A stretch of DNA of 64,000 nucleotides from Mycobacterium kansasii ATCC 12478 (GTDB taxonomy: Bacteria; Actinomycetota; Actinomycetes; Mycobacteriales; Mycobacteriaceae), in NCBI RefSeq assembly GCF_000157895.3, contig NC_022663.1, positions 1,798,001 through 1,862,000 of the forward strand, in the 5' to 3' direction. Below, one piece after another: positions 8,270-17,289 of this stretch (its first letter is position 1; the number at the start of each line of letters is the position of its first letter). A program made the position numbers and the translations under genes. The notes beneath the pieces were generated by a model. That model ran no database searches. It was given only the letters and a program-made list of their open reading frames with translations, and had not been told where the DNA came from.

Positions 8270-8917
8270 CTATCGGTTCGGGGCCAACGGCGGCTGCGAC
8301 TGGGTCGCAGCGGCCAGCGTGCGGAACTCCTCGGCGCTGCCCGCGCCGGTGATCGCGACCTGGGTGGGACCGGCCGGGCTGGCCAGCCTGGTGGTCCACA
8401 CCGGCTCGAATGCGCCGTTCTTGTCGGCGCCTTCATAGACGACCCAGTTGGTTCCGCCGACGTCGACCGTTCCGGTGGGGTACATGCCCGGATGGATGGA
8501 ACCGACCAGCTTGTCCTCGTCGGCGTTGCTCTGGGTCAGGCTCAGGTACATCCCCGTCGGGCTGATGTATCCCACGGTCGAGGTGGCCGCGTTGAGCCGC
8601 TGACCGGCGGACGTATCGGTCCGCCCGTTCTCAATACCGCCGCGCCCACCGGAGTTGGGTTGCCATCCCGCTGGCAGTACCGGCAGCCGGATCGGGAACC
8701 CCAGCGTTGCGGCGTCTGCCCGTAACGCCCTCGCAGCGTCGTAGGACGGGATCCGTCCCCGGTTCGTTCCGCCCGGTTGCAACGAACACATCCCGACCAT
8801 GCCGGCCAGCAGGATGCAGCCGATCACCAGCGGCACCAGCGACCAGAACATGTCGCGACCGTCCTGCAGCAACCGTGGTTTGGCCGGCTTCGGGGCCGGC
8901 TGCGGCTCAACAGTCAC
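8270..8917 (-). CDS. Membrane-anchored DUF4245 protein
   Basis: Orthologue of Mtb Rv1100, function unknown. I chose GTG 8917, giving 215 residues (VTVEPQPAPKPAKPRLL...); the frame is open further but would run into the divergent glpX gene. After a short proline-rich cytoplasmic head there is one membrane helix (SLVPLVIGCILLAGMVGMC, about 30-48), then an extracytoplasmic domain with GWQPNSGGRG, GYISPTGMYLSLTQSNADE and VYEGADK, the DUF4245 pattern. It sits 55 bp from glpX, transcribed divergently, and leads into the dienelactone hydrolase. GTG 8911 is an alternative start. Confidence 0.8.
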   Translation of the reverse strand: MTVEPQPAPKPAKPRLLQDGRDMFWSLVPLVIGCILLAGMVGMCSLQPGGTNRGRIPSYDAARALRADAATLGFPIRLPVLPAGWQPNSGGRGGIENGRTDTSAGQRLNAATSTVGYISPTGMYLSLTQSNADEDKLVGSIHPGMYPTGTVDVGGTNWVVYEGADKNGAFEPVWTTRLASPAGPTQVAITGAGSAEEFRTLAAATQSQPPLAPNR

Positions 8918-8972
8918 CTGGCCAGTATCCCAGCTCGTGCCGCGTGATTCGCTTCTGGGACAATCAGCAACC

Positions 8973-10061
8973 ATGACTGCACAGGGATCCGGTTCGTCGC
9001 CGGCGACGGTTGCGAAAACCGACCCTTCGGCCAGCCGGCCGCCGCGCGGGGAAGCTCCGGACCGCAACCTGGCCCTGGAGTTGGTGCGGGTCACCGAGGC
9101 CGGCGCCATGGCCGCCGGGCGCTGGGTGGGCCGCGGCGACAAGGAGGGCGGCGACGGCGCGGCGGTCGACGCAATCCGCGAGCTGGTGAACTCGGTCTCG
9201 ATGCGCGGGGTCGTGGTGATCGGCGAGGGCGAAAAGGACGACGCGCCGATGTTGTACAACGGCGAGGAAGTCGGCAACGGCGACGGCCCGGAATGCGACT
9301 TCGCCGTGGACCCGATCGACGGCACCACGCTGATGAGCAAAGGCATGCCCAACGCCATCTCGGTGCTGGCGGTGGCCGATCGTGGTGCGATGTTCGACCC
9401 GTCGGCGGTGTTCTACATGAACAAGATCGCCGTCGGCCCCGATGCCGCACACGTGCTGGACATCACCGCCCCGATTTCGGAAAACATCCGGGCGGTGGCC
9501 AAGGTCAAGGAATTGTCGGTACGGGACATGACGGTGTGCATCCTGGACCGCCCACGGCACGCGCAGCTGATCCACGACGTGCGGGCTACCGGGGCGCGGA
9601 TCCGACTGATCACCGACGGCGATGTGGCCGGCGCGATTTCGGCGTGCCGGCCCGAGTCGGGCACCGACATGCTGGCCGGTATTGGCGGCACCCCGGAGGG
9701 CATCATCGCCGCCGCGGCGATCCGGTGCATGGGCGGGGCCATCCAGGCCCAGCTGGCGCCCAAGGACGAGGCCGAGCGGCGTAAAGCGCTCGACGCCGGC
9801 TACGACCTCGACCAGGTGCTGACCACCAAGGACCTGGTCGCCGGCGAAAACGTCTTCTTCTGCGCCACCGGGGTCACCGACGGCGACCTGCTCAAGGGTG
9901 TGCGCTATTACCCCGGCGGCTGCACCACCCAGTCGATCGTGATGCGGTCGAAGTCGGGCACCGTGCGGATGATCGAGGCCTACCACCGGCTTTCGAAGCT
10001 CAACGAGTACTCGGCGATCGACTTCACCGGCGACACCAACGCCGCCTACCCTCTGCCGTAA
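8973..10061 (+). CDS. glpX: Class II fructose-1,6-bisphosphatase
   Basis: GlpX removes the 1-phosphate from fructose 1,6-bisphosphate and is the gluconeogenic bisphosphatase of mycobacteria (Mtb Rv1099c). The 362-residue protein shows GEGEKDDAP at 84-92 and the metal-binding DPIDGTT at 113-119, followed by GGTPEGIIAAAA, where a catalytic threonine lies, and GVTDGDLLKGVRY. ATG 8973 matches the known start (MTAQGSGS); the frame is open upstream but that overlaps the divergent gene. It is followed by fum after 29 bp, so the two central-carbon genes are probably one transcript. Confidence 0.96.
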   Translation: MTAQGSGSSPATVAKTDPSASRPPRGEAPDRNLALELVRVTEAGAMAAGRWVGRGDKEGGDGAAVDAIRELVNSVSMRGVVVIGEGEKDDAPMLYNGEEVGNGDGPECDFAVDPIDGTTLMSKGMPNAISVLAVADRGAMFDPSAVFYMNKIAVGPDAAHVLDITAPISENIRAVAKVKELSVRDMTVCILDRPRHAQLIHDVRATGARIRLITDGDVAGAISACRPESGTDMLAGIGGTPEGIIAAAAIRCMGGAIQAQLAPKDEAERRKALDAGYDLDQVLTTKDLVAGENVFFCATGVTDGDLLKGVRYYPGGCTTQSIVMRSKSGTVRMIEAYHRLSKLNEYSAIDFTGDTNAAYPLP

Positions 10062-10090
10062 ACCGTTCCCCACAACCAAGGATCCGATCA

Positions 10091-11512
10091 ATGGCCGACA
10101 GTGCCTCTGATAACGACACCGACTACCGCATCGAACACGACACCATGGGCGAGGTCCGGGTGCCGGCGAAAGCGTTGTGGCGCGCGCAAACCCAGCGTGC
10201 GGTGGAGAACTTCCCGATCTCCGGGCGGGGCCTGGAGCGCGCCCAGATCCGCGCCCTGGGCCTGTTGAAAGGCGCCTGCGCGCAGGTGAACAAGGACCTC
10301 GGCTTGCTGGCGCCGGAAAAGGCCGACGCCATCATCGCCGCCGCAGCCGAGATCGCCGACGGTCAACATGACGACCAGTTCCCCATCGACGTCTTCCAGA
10401 CGGGTTCGGGCACCAGCTCCAACATGAACACCAACGAGGTGATCGCGAGCATCGCCGCCGCCAACGGCGTTACGGTGCACCCCAACGACGACGTCAACAT
10501 GTCGCAGTCGTCGAACGACACCTTCCCCACCGCAACCCACATCGCGGCCACCGAGGCCGCGGTCAGCCATCTCATCCCCGCCCTGCAGGTGTTGCACGAT
10601 GCGCTGGCGGCCAAGGCTCTCGAGTGGCAGACGGTGGTGAAGTCGGGCCGGACCCACCTGATGGATGCCGTCCCGATCACCCTTGGTCAGGAATTCAGCG
10701 GATACGCCCGCCAGATCGAGGCCGGCATCGAAAGAGTACGCGCCACGCTGCCGCGGCTGGGTGAACTGGCGATCGGCGGCACCGCCGTCGGCACCGGTCT
10801 GAATGCTCCCGAGAGCTTCGGCGTCAAGGTGGTCTCAGTACTGGTGGCCCAGACCGGCCTGTCCGAATTGCGGACGGCGGCAAACTCTTTCGAAGCCCAG
10901 GCCGCCCGGGACGGATTGGTCGAGGCGTCGGGGGCGTTGCGCACCATCGCGGTGTCGCTGACCAAGATCGCCAACGACATCCGGTGGATGGGCTCCGGCC
11001 CGTTGACCGGGCTGGCCGAAATCCGGCTGCCGGACCTGCAGCCGGGCAGCTCGATCATGCCGGGCAAGGTGAATCCCGTTATCCCCGAGGCGGTTACCCA
11101 GGTCGCCGCGCAGGTGATCGGCAACGACGCCGCAGTCGCCTGGGGCGGAGCCAACGGCGCGTTCGAACTCAACGTCTACATCCCGATGATGGCCCGCAAC
11201 ATCCTCGAGTCGTTCAAGCTGCTGACGAACGTCTCGAAGTTGTTCGCGCAGCGCTGCATCACCGGGCTGACCGCCAACGTCGAGCACCTGCGCGAGCTGG
11301 CCGAGTCGTCACCGTCGATCGTCACGCCGCTGAACTCGGTCATCGGTTACGAGGAGGCGGCCGCCGTCGCCAAGCAGGCGCTCAAGGAGCGAAAGACGAT
11401 CCGCCAGACCGTCATCGATCGCGGCCTGGTCGGCGACAAGCTCTCCATCGAGGAGCTCGACCGCCGCCTCGACGTGTTGGCGATGGCCAAGGTCGAAGCG
11501 GCCGACGATTAG
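10091..11512 (+). CDS. fum: Class II fumarate hydratase
   Basis: Fumarase interconverts fumarate and malate in the TCA cycle and is cytoplasmic and tetrameric. The 473-residue protein carries all class II signatures: GSGTSSNMNTNEV at 105-117, SSNDTFPT at 140-147, the catalytic-base region KSGRTHLMDA at 184-193 (H189) and the mobile loop GSSIMPGKVNP at 319-329 with the catalytic serine S321. It is oxygen-stable, unlike the iron-sulfur class I enzymes. Its start lies 29 bp after the glpX stop, as in Mtb Rv1099c-Rv1098c. Confidence 0.97.
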   Translation: MADSASDNDTDYRIEHDTMGEVRVPAKALWRAQTQRAVENFPISGRGLERAQIRALGLLKGACAQVNKDLGLLAPEKADAIIAAAAEIADGQHDDQFPIDVFQTGSGTSSNMNTNEVIASIAAANGVTVHPNDDVNMSQSSNDTFPTATHIAATEAAVSHLIPALQVLHDALAAKALEWQTVVKSGRTHLMDAVPITLGQEFSGYARQIEAGIERVRATLPRLGELAIGGTAVGTGLNAPESFGVKVVSVLVAQTGLSELRTAANSFEAQAARDGLVEASGALRTIAVSLTKIANDIRWMGSGPLTGLAEIRLPDLQPGSSIMPGKVNPVIPEAVTQVAAQVIGNDAAVAWGGANGAFELNVYIPMMARNILESFKLLTNVSKLFAQRCITGLTANVEHLRELAESSPSIVTPLNSVIGYEEAAAVAKQALKERKTIRQTVIDRGLVGDKLSIEELDRRLDVLAMAKVEAADD

Positions 11513-11606
11513 GCAGCTCGACACCGGCGTCACGCGGATCTGCGGCGACGCGAATGCACGGCTACCTTGGTTGGGGTAGTCCCTGAAAGCGAGGGTGGTT
11601 CAGCAG

Positions 11607-12569
11607 ATGACGGCTCCTCCGGGCGGCCCATACGGTCCCGATCCGAATCAGTATGGGCAGCAACCCTATTGGGGTGGCCAGCCGCAGGGCGGCCAGTACC
11701 CGTATCCACCGCCCGGCCCCTACCCGGGCCCTCAAGGCACGGATCCCTACGGGGCGGCCCCCTACCCGCCCCAGCAATATCCGCAACCCGGCCAGCAATA
11801 CCCGCCCGGCTGGCCCCCGGGGCAGTACCCGCCCGGACCACCGCCGAAGCCGCCCGGCTCGAAGGTGCCGTGGCTGATCCTCGCCGGCGTCGCGGTGGTG
11901 GGCGTGATCGCGCTGGTAATCGTCCTGGTGGTGGTGCTCAACCACCGCGACAGCTCGACCACGGCCGGTTCCCCGGGCTCCTCGCCGACGACGAGCGCTC
12001 CGACCTCCCAGCCCAACGGTTCTGAGCAGACCGCGACCGACTGCACGCCCAACGTGTCCGGCGGCGACAAGCCCGACGACGGCACGATCAGCGCCGGCAA
12101 ACTGTCGTTTCCCGCCAGCGTGGCAGCGGGATGGGCGCCGTTCTCCGACGACCAGAGCCCCAACCTGATCGACGCGGTGGGAGTGGGCCAAGAGGTGCCC
12201 GGCGCGAGTCAGTGGATGATGCAGGCCGAAGTCGCGATAACCAACTTCGTCTCCAGCATGGACGTGAGCAAGCAGGCCTCGAAGCTGATGCAATGTGTGG
12301 CCAGCGGCCCCGGTTATTCGCAGTCCCAGCCCACCCTGGGGCCCACGAAGACGTCGTCGATGACGGTCGACGGCGTCAAGGCCGCCCGGGTGGACGCCGA
12401 CATCACCATCGGCGACACCTCGCGGCACGTCAAGGGTGACACCGTCACCATCATCGCGGTGGACACCAAGCCGGTCACCATCTTCATGGGCGCGACCCCC
12501 ATCGGCGACGCCGGCTCGGCGGCAACGATCGGCAAGGTGATCGCCGCGCTGAAGGTGTCGAAATCATGA
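11607..12569 (+). CDS. Proline-rich membrane protein (Rv1097c-like)
   Basis: A membrane protein of unknown function. Roughly residues 1-90 are very rich in proline, glycine, glutamine and tyrosine (QQPYWGGQPQGGQYPYPPP and similar). Then comes one strong membrane helix (WLILAGVAVVGVIALVIVLV) and an extracytoplasmic domain of about 200 residues with a serine/threonine-rich linker and two cysteines (ATDCTPNV and LMQCVASG) that could form a disulfide. I preferred ATG 11607, which has CGAGGG about 12 bases upstream, over GTG 11595. It follows fum by 94 bp and occupies the position of Mtb Rv1097c. Confidence 0.8.
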   Translation: MTAPPGGPYGPDPNQYGQQPYWGGQPQGGQYPYPPPGPYPGPQGTDPYGAAPYPPQQYPQPGQQYPPGWPPGQYPPGPPPKPPGSKVPWLILAGVAVVGVIALVIVLVVVLNHRDSSTTAGSPGSSPTTSAPTSQPNGSEQTATDCTPNVSGGDKPDDGTISAGKLSFPASVAAGWAPFSDDQSPNLIDAVGVGQEVPGASQWMMQAEVAITNFVSSMDVSKQASKLMQCVASGPGYSQSQPTLGPTKTSSMTVDGVKAARVDADITIGDTSRHVKGDTVTIIAVDTKPVTIFMGATPIGDAGSAATIGKVIAALKVSKS

Positions 12570-12600
12570 CGAATCGCGCCCGCACGTCCATACTTCCGAT

Positions 12601-13305
12601 ATGGCTCGACTGATAAGCAAGTGCTGCCTCGCGTTGGCGGCGGTCTTGACGGTATTGACCTCGGCGTGGACCGTGATCTCGGTGCCCGCGGCAGCGGTGC
12701 CGGCGGCACCCAGCGGCGAGATATGGCAATGGGCGCTGGGAAAAAGCATGCTCACCGACCCGACGTTGCGGGACTACCTCAACTCGGTACCGGGCGGACC
12801 CGGACGGGTTTGTTACGGCGACCCCAAACTCTGTCAACAGTCAACCCCGGACCCGCAGGATATCCGCGCCCTGACCGATATCGTCCGAGTCCCCAACGAG
12901 GGGTTCGGGCTGGTTCCTGACGAACACGCAACCGTGGTGGGCGTCGTGTTGTACAACGACATCCGCGAACAGAAATACCTCTACCGGGGCAAACTCCCCG
13001 AAGGATGGACCTGGGACAGTACCGCCACCGACGTCGGAGCCGTCTTCGGCGCACCCAACATGGTGGCCGGCTTCGAGCAGCAACCCTACATTCCGATCGC
13101 TTTCAAATATCAGACAGCCGATCATCTCTACGATCTGCGGGTCGATTTCGCCGCCACCACAGCCGATGAGCTGCCCGGCGCACACATGCGCACCATCGCG
13201 GTCAGCCAGGCTCCGGGTGCCCCCGCCAGCCAGACCGCGGTATCGACGAGTTCGCCCGCACCGGCGTCGACGTCGTCGGCGCCGACTCGTCCCCCCAACG
13301 CCTAG
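12601..13305 (+). CDS. Secreted protein of unknown function
   Basis: I do not recognise a family. The 234-residue protein begins with a clear Sec signal peptide: MARLISK, a hydrophobic core CCLALAAVLTVLTSAW, and a likely cleavage after an alanine-rich stretch near residue 35. The mature part has two cysteines (RVCYGDPKLC), a GWTWDST segment and a serine/threonine/alanine/proline-rich tail that ends in PTRPPNA, probably a flexible surface linker. It starts 31 bp after the proline-rich membrane protein and could share its transcript. I do not recall a counterpart at this place in Mtb. Confidence 0.7.
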   Translation: MARLISKCCLALAAVLTVLTSAWTVISVPAAAVPAAPSGEIWQWALGKSMLTDPTLRDYLNSVPGGPGRVCYGDPKLCQQSTPDPQDIRALTDIVRVPNEGFGLVPDEHATVVGVVLYNDIREQKYLYRGKLPEGWTWDSTATDVGAVFGAPNMVAGFEQQPYIPIAFKYQTADHLYDLRVDFAATTADELPGAHMRTIAVSQAPGAPASQTAVSTSSPAPASTSSAPTRPPNA

Positions 13306-13476
13306 CCGGGTGGTCGCACTCCCAAATTCGTCGGCGGTCGGTCTGCCATGAGGCCGGCGTTCATGCGACAAGTGTCGAGATCTACGCGCGCCGAAAATCG
13401 CGAGAAGGTCTGACGGTACCGTCGATCGCGACGCAAGGACCGCGATCCCCACCGCCGACGAACTCATGGGTGACCA
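13306..13476. other. Convergent intergenic region
   Basis: This 171-bp gap separates the 3' ends of the secreted-protein gene and the adenylate cyclase gene. It contains an ATCTACGCGCGCCGAAAATC stretch near 13380-13400 but no T-tract terminator and no ORF that I would support. Confidence 0.4.
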
Positions 13477-14985
13477 CTAAGCATCGCCGACGGGTGCCGA
13501 GATGTGCGTGGCTTCGGAGCGGCCACGCAGCACCGCGGAATAGCGCTCGGCCCAGCGTCCACGCTCGTCCTCGGCCGCGCGCTCGACGGCCGCCGCCGAG
13601 CACAGGATCCGCCGGTCCGACGTTTTGGCCAGATCGGCCAGCCGCGCGGCTTCATTGACGGCGTCGCCGATGACGGTGTACTCGTGCCGGTTCTCGGCGC
13701 CGATATTGCCGGCAAACACCCGTCCTGCCGACACGCCGATCCCGAAGTCGACGTCCGGCAGCTCATGTAATCGGCTCGCCAGCGCACGTGCCGTCGCCAA
13801 CGCCGCCGACGCCGGTTTGCTCGTGCGCAGCGGCGCTCCGAAGACCGCCAGCGCCGCATCACCCTCGAATTTGTTGACCAAGCCCTGATATTCGTCCACG
13901 GCGTCCACGACTATCCGGAAGAAGTCGTTGAGCACGTGAGCCACCTCTTGCGGCGGACGATTTTCGGCCAGCTGCGTCGAACCCACCAGGTCGATGTAGA
14001 GGACTGCCGCCTCCACCACGTCGCCCGACAGCGACGAGCCCTCTTCGATGGCCCGGCGGGCGACATCCGTTCCGACGTACCGGCCGAAGAGGTCACGCAG
14101 CCGCTCCCGTTCCTCGAGCCCGGCGACCATCCGGTTGAATCCGGTTTGCAGTCGCCCTATTTGGGAACGTTCGTAGGCGCCGACGTAGGTGGCGATGTTG
14201 CCGTGTTCGACCTGCGCCATCGCATCGACGATCTCGTCGAGCGGATCGGAAATGGATCGCGACGTCAGGATCATGGTCGGCAGCCCGAGCAGCAGCGCTG
14301 CCAGCGACACCACCAAGATGGGCACATCCAGCGATGCGGTCTCCTGAATCAGCCAGCCATAGGACCGCAGCACGACAAATGCGGCGATCACCCCGATCGG
14401 GATCGCGCTGCACAAAAACCACAACAGGACCAGTCGCGCCAACACGCCGGGGACCGCCAGGCGCGGCTGACATCCTCGGGTGGCCACTCCCATGATCGGC
14501 CGCAGGGTGCGTTGTGCGAGCAGCAAGCCGGTGCCCGCGGCGGCGGGTCCACCTAGCAGCACTCCGAGCAGAATGGGCAGCAATATCTTGGCGCCGTCAG
14601 CATGATTGATCAGCATCAGCACCGAGCCAGACGCTGACCAGGCACCTACCAAGATGGCCGACTGGCGGCCGCCGAGCTTGATCGCGGACTCTCGCTGCTG
14701 CGGGGTGGGCTCGTCGCCGGGGACGAACCACCGCAGTGTGGGAGCCAGGAGGAGAACACCACCCACCGCGACGCCGACCGTCCCCAACACGACCAACACC
14801 GACACCAACACCATGTTTTTCTCGGCGAAGTCGACGTAGGTGTGGCCTCTCAGCGGAACCAAGACGGCCGATGCGTCGAGGACTGCGAGGACGTAGGCGA
14901 TGGCGAGGCCGAGCGCATAGTGAGCCAACAACCTGCGGGCGCTTGGCGGATGCGCGTCGGCTGCGGATCCGCGAGCCCTACGCAC
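13477..14985 (-). CDS. Membrane class III adenylate cyclase with HAMP domain
   Basis: A cyclase making cAMP at the cytoplasmic membrane, of the architecture seen in Mtb Rv1318c-Rv1320c: about six membrane helices in residues 20-250, a HAMP segment (SRSISDPLDEIVDAM...) near 270-320 and a carboxy-terminal catalytic domain. Catalytic residues look complete: metal aspartates in YIDLVGST (D332) and FEGDA (D376), the adenine-selecting lysine in NKFEGD (K372), and D441, N444 and R448 in GDAVNEAAR. I chose GTG 14985, whose bases overlap the TAG of the deacetylase gene by eight; the longer frame overlaps that gene extensively. It is probably translated from the deacetylase mRNA. Confidence 0.88.
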   Translation of the reverse strand: MRRARGSAADAHPPSARRLLAHYALGLAIAYVLAVLDASAVLVPLRGHTYVDFAEKNMVLVSVLVVLGTVGVAVGGVLLLAPTLRWFVPGDEPTPQQRESAIKLGGRQSAILVGAWSASGSVLMLINHADGAKILLPILLGVLLGGPAAAGTGLLLAQRTLRPIMGVATRGCQPRLAVPGVLARLVLLWFLCSAIPIGVIAAFVVLRSYGWLIQETASLDVPILVVSLAALLLGLPTMILTSRSISDPLDEIVDAMAQVEHGNIATYVGAYERSQIGRLQTGFNRMVAGLEERERLRDLFGRYVGTDVARRAIEEGSSLSGDVVEAAVLYIDLVGSTQLAENRPPQEVAHVLNDFFRIVVDAVDEYQGLVNKFEGDAALAVFGAPLRTSKPASAALATARALASRLHELPDVDFGIGVSAGRVFAGNIGAENRHEYTVIGDAVNEAARLADLAKTSDRRILCSAAAVERAAEDERGRWAERYSAVLRGRSEATHISAPVGDA

Positions 14986-15853
14986 CGTTGTTCGGCCCGC
15001 CCGAGTTTTGGCCGGGAATGTCGGTGATCGGGAAGTTGGGCATCGGCTTGGGTGAGGGCGTGTTGGGCAACGACGGGATGTCAGCGGCCGGGATGTCGTG
15101 GAGTTCGTTGACGGGCGGCCCGTTCTCCCGGCTTCCGTAGCTGCTTCCGGGCGCACGCGGCCCGAGCAGCTCGCTGACCGTCACCAGCCGGTAGCCGTTG
15201 GCCTTGAGCACCGGGATGAACTGGTACACCAGGTCGACGGTGCTGGAGTAAGTGTCGTGGAACAGCACCACCGAGCCCGGCTTGATCTGGGTCATCAGCA
15301 GCAGTCGCGTTGCCGCCGTGTTGGAGTCGTTGGCCCAGTCGAAAGGAATGACGTCCCAAAGGATTTCGGCTTGGCCGAAGGTGGCGGCGGTTCGCCGCAC
15401 CGCGTCGTTGGACAGGCCGCCGGCCGGACGGTACAGCGTGGGCGTGCGCCCGGTGGCCGCGGTGATCGCATCGTTCGCCCTGGCGAACTGGCCGGCGATG
15501 TCCTCGGGAGGGATCGTCGTCATGTTCGGGTGTTCCCAGGTGTGGCTGCCTATCTCCATGCCGGCGTCGGCGATCCGCTTGGCAGCCGCCGGGTTGGCCG
15601 CCACCTTGTTGCCGATCAGGAAGAACGTCGCCTTGGCGTCGTTGTCTTTCAGGATTTGCAACAGCCGGTCGGTGTAAGGTCCCGGCCCGTCGTCGAAGGT
15701 CAGCGCCACACACTTGGCCACCGAACAATTGAGGTTGTCCGCGCGGGTGACGTGGCCGGTCAGCCCGCCGATCACCAGCACCGCGACGGCCACCACGACA
15801 CCGATGACCGTGCGCCAGTAGCGCCAGGCCTGGTTGTCGGGTCGTTTGGGCAC
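14978..15853 (-). CDS. Polysaccharide deacetylase (NodB homology)
   Basis: Orthologue of Mtb Rv1096, a cell-wall-acting carbohydrate esterase family 4 enzyme reported to deacetylate peptidoglycan. The 291-residue protein has an N-terminal membrane anchor (VIGVVVAVAVLVIGGLTG, about 16-33), then motif 1 TFDDGP at 52-57 (metal aspartate and catalytic base), motif 2 SHTWEH at 103-108 with two metal histidines, and motif 3 RPAGG at 142-146. Later DVIPFDW and VLFHDTY supply the remaining motifs. The tail is rich in proline, glycine and asparagine. It precedes the cyclase on the same strand and follows phoH2 after 134 bp. Confidence 0.92.
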   Translation of the reverse strand: MPKRPDNQAWRYWRTVIGVVVAVAVLVIGGLTGHVTRADNLNCSVAKCVALTFDDGPGPYTDRLLQILKDNDAKATFFLIGNKVAANPAAAKRIADAGMEIGSHTWEHPNMTTIPPEDIAGQFARANDAITAATGRTPTLYRPAGGLSNDAVRRTAATFGQAEILWDVIPFDWANDSNTAATRLLLMTQIKPGSVVLFHDTYSSTVDLVYQFIPVLKANGYRLVTVSELLGPRAPGSSYGSRENGPPVNELHDIPAADIPSLPNTPSPKPMPNFPITDIPGQNSGGPNNGA

Positions 15854-15905
15854 CTAGGAAGTTTACCGGGCGTCTAGTGTGCGCTCGCGGCGTCGAGGGG
15901 GTGAT

Positions 15906-15936
15906 CAGGGCGCAATCCGCCGGATTCGCCGCCCTG
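15906..15936 (-). terminator. Hairpin after phoH2
   Basis: CAGGGCG at 15906-15912 pairs with CGCCCTG at 15930-15936, and inside it AATCCG pairs with CGGATT. A wider pair AGTGTGCG/CGCACACT (15876-15883 and 15939-15946) encloses it. There is no T-tract, as is common for mycobacterial terminators. It lies between the phoH2 stop (15988) and the deacetylase start (15853), so it could end the phoH2 transcript. Confidence 0.5.
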
Positions 15937-15987
15937 GACGCACACTCGACCTCGGCTGTTTCTCTGGGCGCCTGCCCGGGAGACCCG

Positions 15988-17289
15988 TCAGCGTGGCCCG
16001 GCGATCTCCTCGAGCATCTCGGTGACCAGCGCGGCGATCGGGGACCGTTCACTGCGCAGCAGCGTGATGTGGGCGAACAGCGGATGACCCTTGAGCTTCT
16101 CGATCACCGCGACGATCCCGTCGTGGCGGCCGACCCGCAGGTTGTCACGCTGGGCGATGTCGTGGGTCAGCACCACCCGCGACCCGGCGCCCAGCCGGGA
16201 CAGCACGGTCAGCAGCACGTTGCGCTCCAGCGATTGGGCTTCGTCGACGATGACGAACGAGTCGTGCAATGAGCGGCCCCGAATGTGGGTCAGCGGCAGC
16301 ACCTCGAGCATGCCCCGGGACAGGACCTCGTCCAGCACGGCGGGGCTGGCCAGCCCCTCGAGCGTGTCGAAAACGGCCTGAGCCCAGGGGCCCATCTTGT
16401 CGCTCTCGCTGCCGGGCAGGTAGCCCAGCTCCTGGCCGCCGACGGCATACAGCGGGCGGAAGACGACCACCTTGCGGTGGGTCCGGCGCTCCAGCACAGC
16501 CTCCAGACCCGCACACAACGCCAGCGCCGACTTCCCGGTGCCGGCCTTACCGCCCAACGAGACGATGCCCACCGACTCGTCGAGCAGCAGGTCGAGCGCC
16601 ACCCGCTGCTCGGCGGACCGGCCACGCAGCCCGAACACTTCGCGGTCACCGCGAACCAGCTGGACGCGTTTGGCCGGGTTCACCCGGCCCAGCGCATGCG
16701 AACTACCGCCCAGCAGCCGAATCCCGGTGTGGCAGGGCAGGTCCCGGGCTTCGGCCAGGTCGATTTCGCCGTCGGCGAACAGAGTGGCGATCTCCTCGGC
16801 AGCAGTTTCGATCTCGCGCATCCCTGACCACCCGGAGGCAACGACGTCCTGCGCGTGGTACTCGTCGGCGGGCAGCCCCACCGCGGCAGCCTTGACCCGC
16901 AGGGGGATGTCCTTGCTGACCAACGTGACTCGCCTGCCCTCGGCGGCGAGATTGGCAGCACAGCTCAAGATCCGGGAGTCGTTGCTGTCGGTCCGGAAGC
17001 CGGCGGGCAGCACCGCCGGGTCGCTGTGGTTGAGTTCGACGTGCAGCGTGCCGCCTTGGGTGCCAACCGGAATGGGCTGATCCAGGCGTCCGTGCTCCAG
17101 CCGGAGATCGTCGAACAGCCGCAGCGCCTGGCGAGCGAACCAGCCCAACTCGTGGTGGTGACGCTTGGCCTCCAGTTCGCTGATCACCACCAGCGGAACC
17201 ACCACCTCGTGTTCGGCGAACCGACTGCACGCCCAGGGATCGGACAGCAGCACAGAGGTGTCGAGCACATACGTCCGGATATCGGTCAC
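15988..17289 (-). CDS. phoH2: PhoH2 toxin: PIN-domain RNase fused to PhoH ATPase
   Basis: PhoH2 (Mtb Rv1095) is an ATP-driven RNA helicase and ribonuclease that acts as the toxin of the PhoAT-PhoH2 pair. The 433-residue product begins with a PIN nuclease domain (YVLDTSVLLSDP, with catalytic D10, to about 150) and ends with a PhoH P-loop domain with Walker A GGKAGTGKS and Walker B VIVDEAQ. I chose GTG 17289, which has the strong ribosome site GAGGAGCG seven bases upstream and gives the family length; the longer open frame has no such support. The GTGA at 17289-17286 joins it to the stop of a small upstream ORF. Confidence 0.93.
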   Translation of the reverse strand: MTDIRTYVLDTSVLLSDPWACSRFAEHEVVVPLVVISELEAKRHHHELGWFARQALRLFDDLRLEHGRLDQPIPVGTQGGTLHVELNHSDPAVLPAGFRTDSNDSRILSCAANLAAEGRRVTLVSKDIPLRVKAAAVGLPADEYHAQDVVASGWSGMREIETAAEEIATLFADGEIDLAEARDLPCHTGIRLLGGSSHALGRVNPAKRVQLVRGDREVFGLRGRSAEQRVALDLLLDESVGIVSLGGKAGTGKSALALCAGLEAVLERRTHRKVVVFRPLYAVGGQELGYLPGSESDKMGPWAQAVFDTLEGLASPAVLDEVLSRGMLEVLPLTHIRGRSLHDSFVIVDEAQSLERNVLLTVLSRLGAGSRVVLTHDIAQRDNLRVGRHDGIVAVIEKLKGHPLFAHITLLRSERSPIAALVTEMLEEIAGPR

